This document shows, one piece after another, positions 45,862 to 46,032 of a stretch of 46,032 nt of DNA (position 1 is the stretch's first letter; each line of letters starts with the position of its first letter). The stretch is taken from NCBI RefSeq assembly GCF_010365105.1, contig NZ_JAAFGZ010000028.1, positions 1 through 46,032 of the forward strand, in the 5' to 3' direction. This DNA comes from Polaromonas sp. GTDB taxonomy: Bacteria > Pseudomonadota > Gammaproteobacteria > Burkholderiales > Burkholderiaceae_C. The position numbers and the translations under genes are program-made. Under the pieces are notes generated by a model, which had not been told where the DNA came from, did no database searches, and saw nothing but the letters and a program-made list of their open reading frames with translations.

Positions 45862-46032
45862 ATGCACCTGCGTTTGTACAGGCTTGCAAGCCCCACACTA
45901 TTGACAAGCGCCAAGCGGTTCAATCGCCCGTGCCCCGCCGGAATGCTGGCGGGCCTGCTGCTGGCTGCGCTTTGCCTGCCGGCGGCAGCGCTGGGCACCA
46001 CCGGCAAGCTGATGGCGGCACTGCCCGCGGCG
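45862..46032 (+). CDS. Exported protein, 5' part (cut by window edge)
   Basis: An open frame from ATG 45862 to the window end encodes 57 residues. A hydrophobic core, MLAGLLLAALCLPAAALG, looks like a signal peptide. It follows the second curlin-like gene by 15 nt in the same direction, so it is probably part of the same operon. Too little is present to identify it; a third curlin-like subunit or an accessory such as CsgE are possibilities only. Confidence 0.6.
   Translation, partial: MHLRLYRLASPTLLTSAKRFNRPCPAGMLAGLLLAALCLPAAALGTTGKLMAALPAA

Overview
The window looks like the chromosome of a Gram-negative betaproteobacterium of the order Burkholderiales, most likely family Comamonadaceae (Polaromonas/Rhodoferax-like). 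The evidence is high GC, the rpsL-rpsG-fusA-tuf order, a betaproteobacterial-style paa cluster with a TetR-type repressor, and short dispersed repeats of the GCTAT...ATAGC kind that I associate with this family. The genus is an inference from protein and repeat style; no search was run. || Layout. (1) 1-3983: minus-strand str operon (rpsL, rpsG, fusA, 5' part of tuf) with a clear promoter ahead of rpsL. rpsG carries an apparent 1-nt deletion just after its start codon. (2) 4087-10375: phenylacetate activation and ring epoxidation (paaI-like thioesterase, paaK, paaABCDE, TetR/PaaR-like regulator) behind a promoter overlapped by a 14-bp perfect palindrome. (3) 10551-15402: branched-chain-type ABC importer (binding protein, permease, fused permease-ATPase, ATPase) next to the paa genes. 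(4) 15403-20042: a repeat-rich spacer, then minus-strand housekeeping genes (D-Ala-D-Ala carboxypeptidase, alpha/beta hydrolase, 2Fe-2S ferredoxin, VanZ-like membrane protein, HemJ-like protein). (5) 20148-28738: cytochrome cd1 nitrite reductase and heme d1 maturation cluster nirS-M-C-F-DL-G-H-J-N behind an FNR/DNR-type box. It is followed by the remnant of an FNR/CRP-family regulator that has lost part of its sensor domain. (6) 29479-31721: hemB and corA. (7) 31759-41158: a dense two-component island with an Hpt protein, an HTH-receiver protein, a hybrid kinase, a membrane kinase with a periplasmic sensor, two single-domain receivers, a kinase-like protein without a phospho-accepting histidine, a second hybrid kinase, and a receiver-AraC regulator. 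(8) 41835-46032: a curli-type secretion locus, csgF-csgG followed by two unusually large curlin-like proteins and the start of another exported protein. || How the parts work together. The paa genes turn phenylacetate into phenylacetyl-CoA and its ring epoxide; the neighbouring importer may supply an aromatic or amino-acid-type substrate. The nir genes make a periplasmic cd1 nitrite reductase, its electron donors and its heme d1; nirE is not in the cluster, so the uroporphyrinogen III methylation step must be done by a gene elsewhere. The signalling island sits directly upstream of the curli-type genes and is a reasonable candidate for controlling them, but that link is positional only. The most unusual parts are the two large noncanonical curlin-like proteins and the multi-component phosphorelay with a degenerate kinase. 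The most consequential sequence anomaly is the rpsG frameshift.
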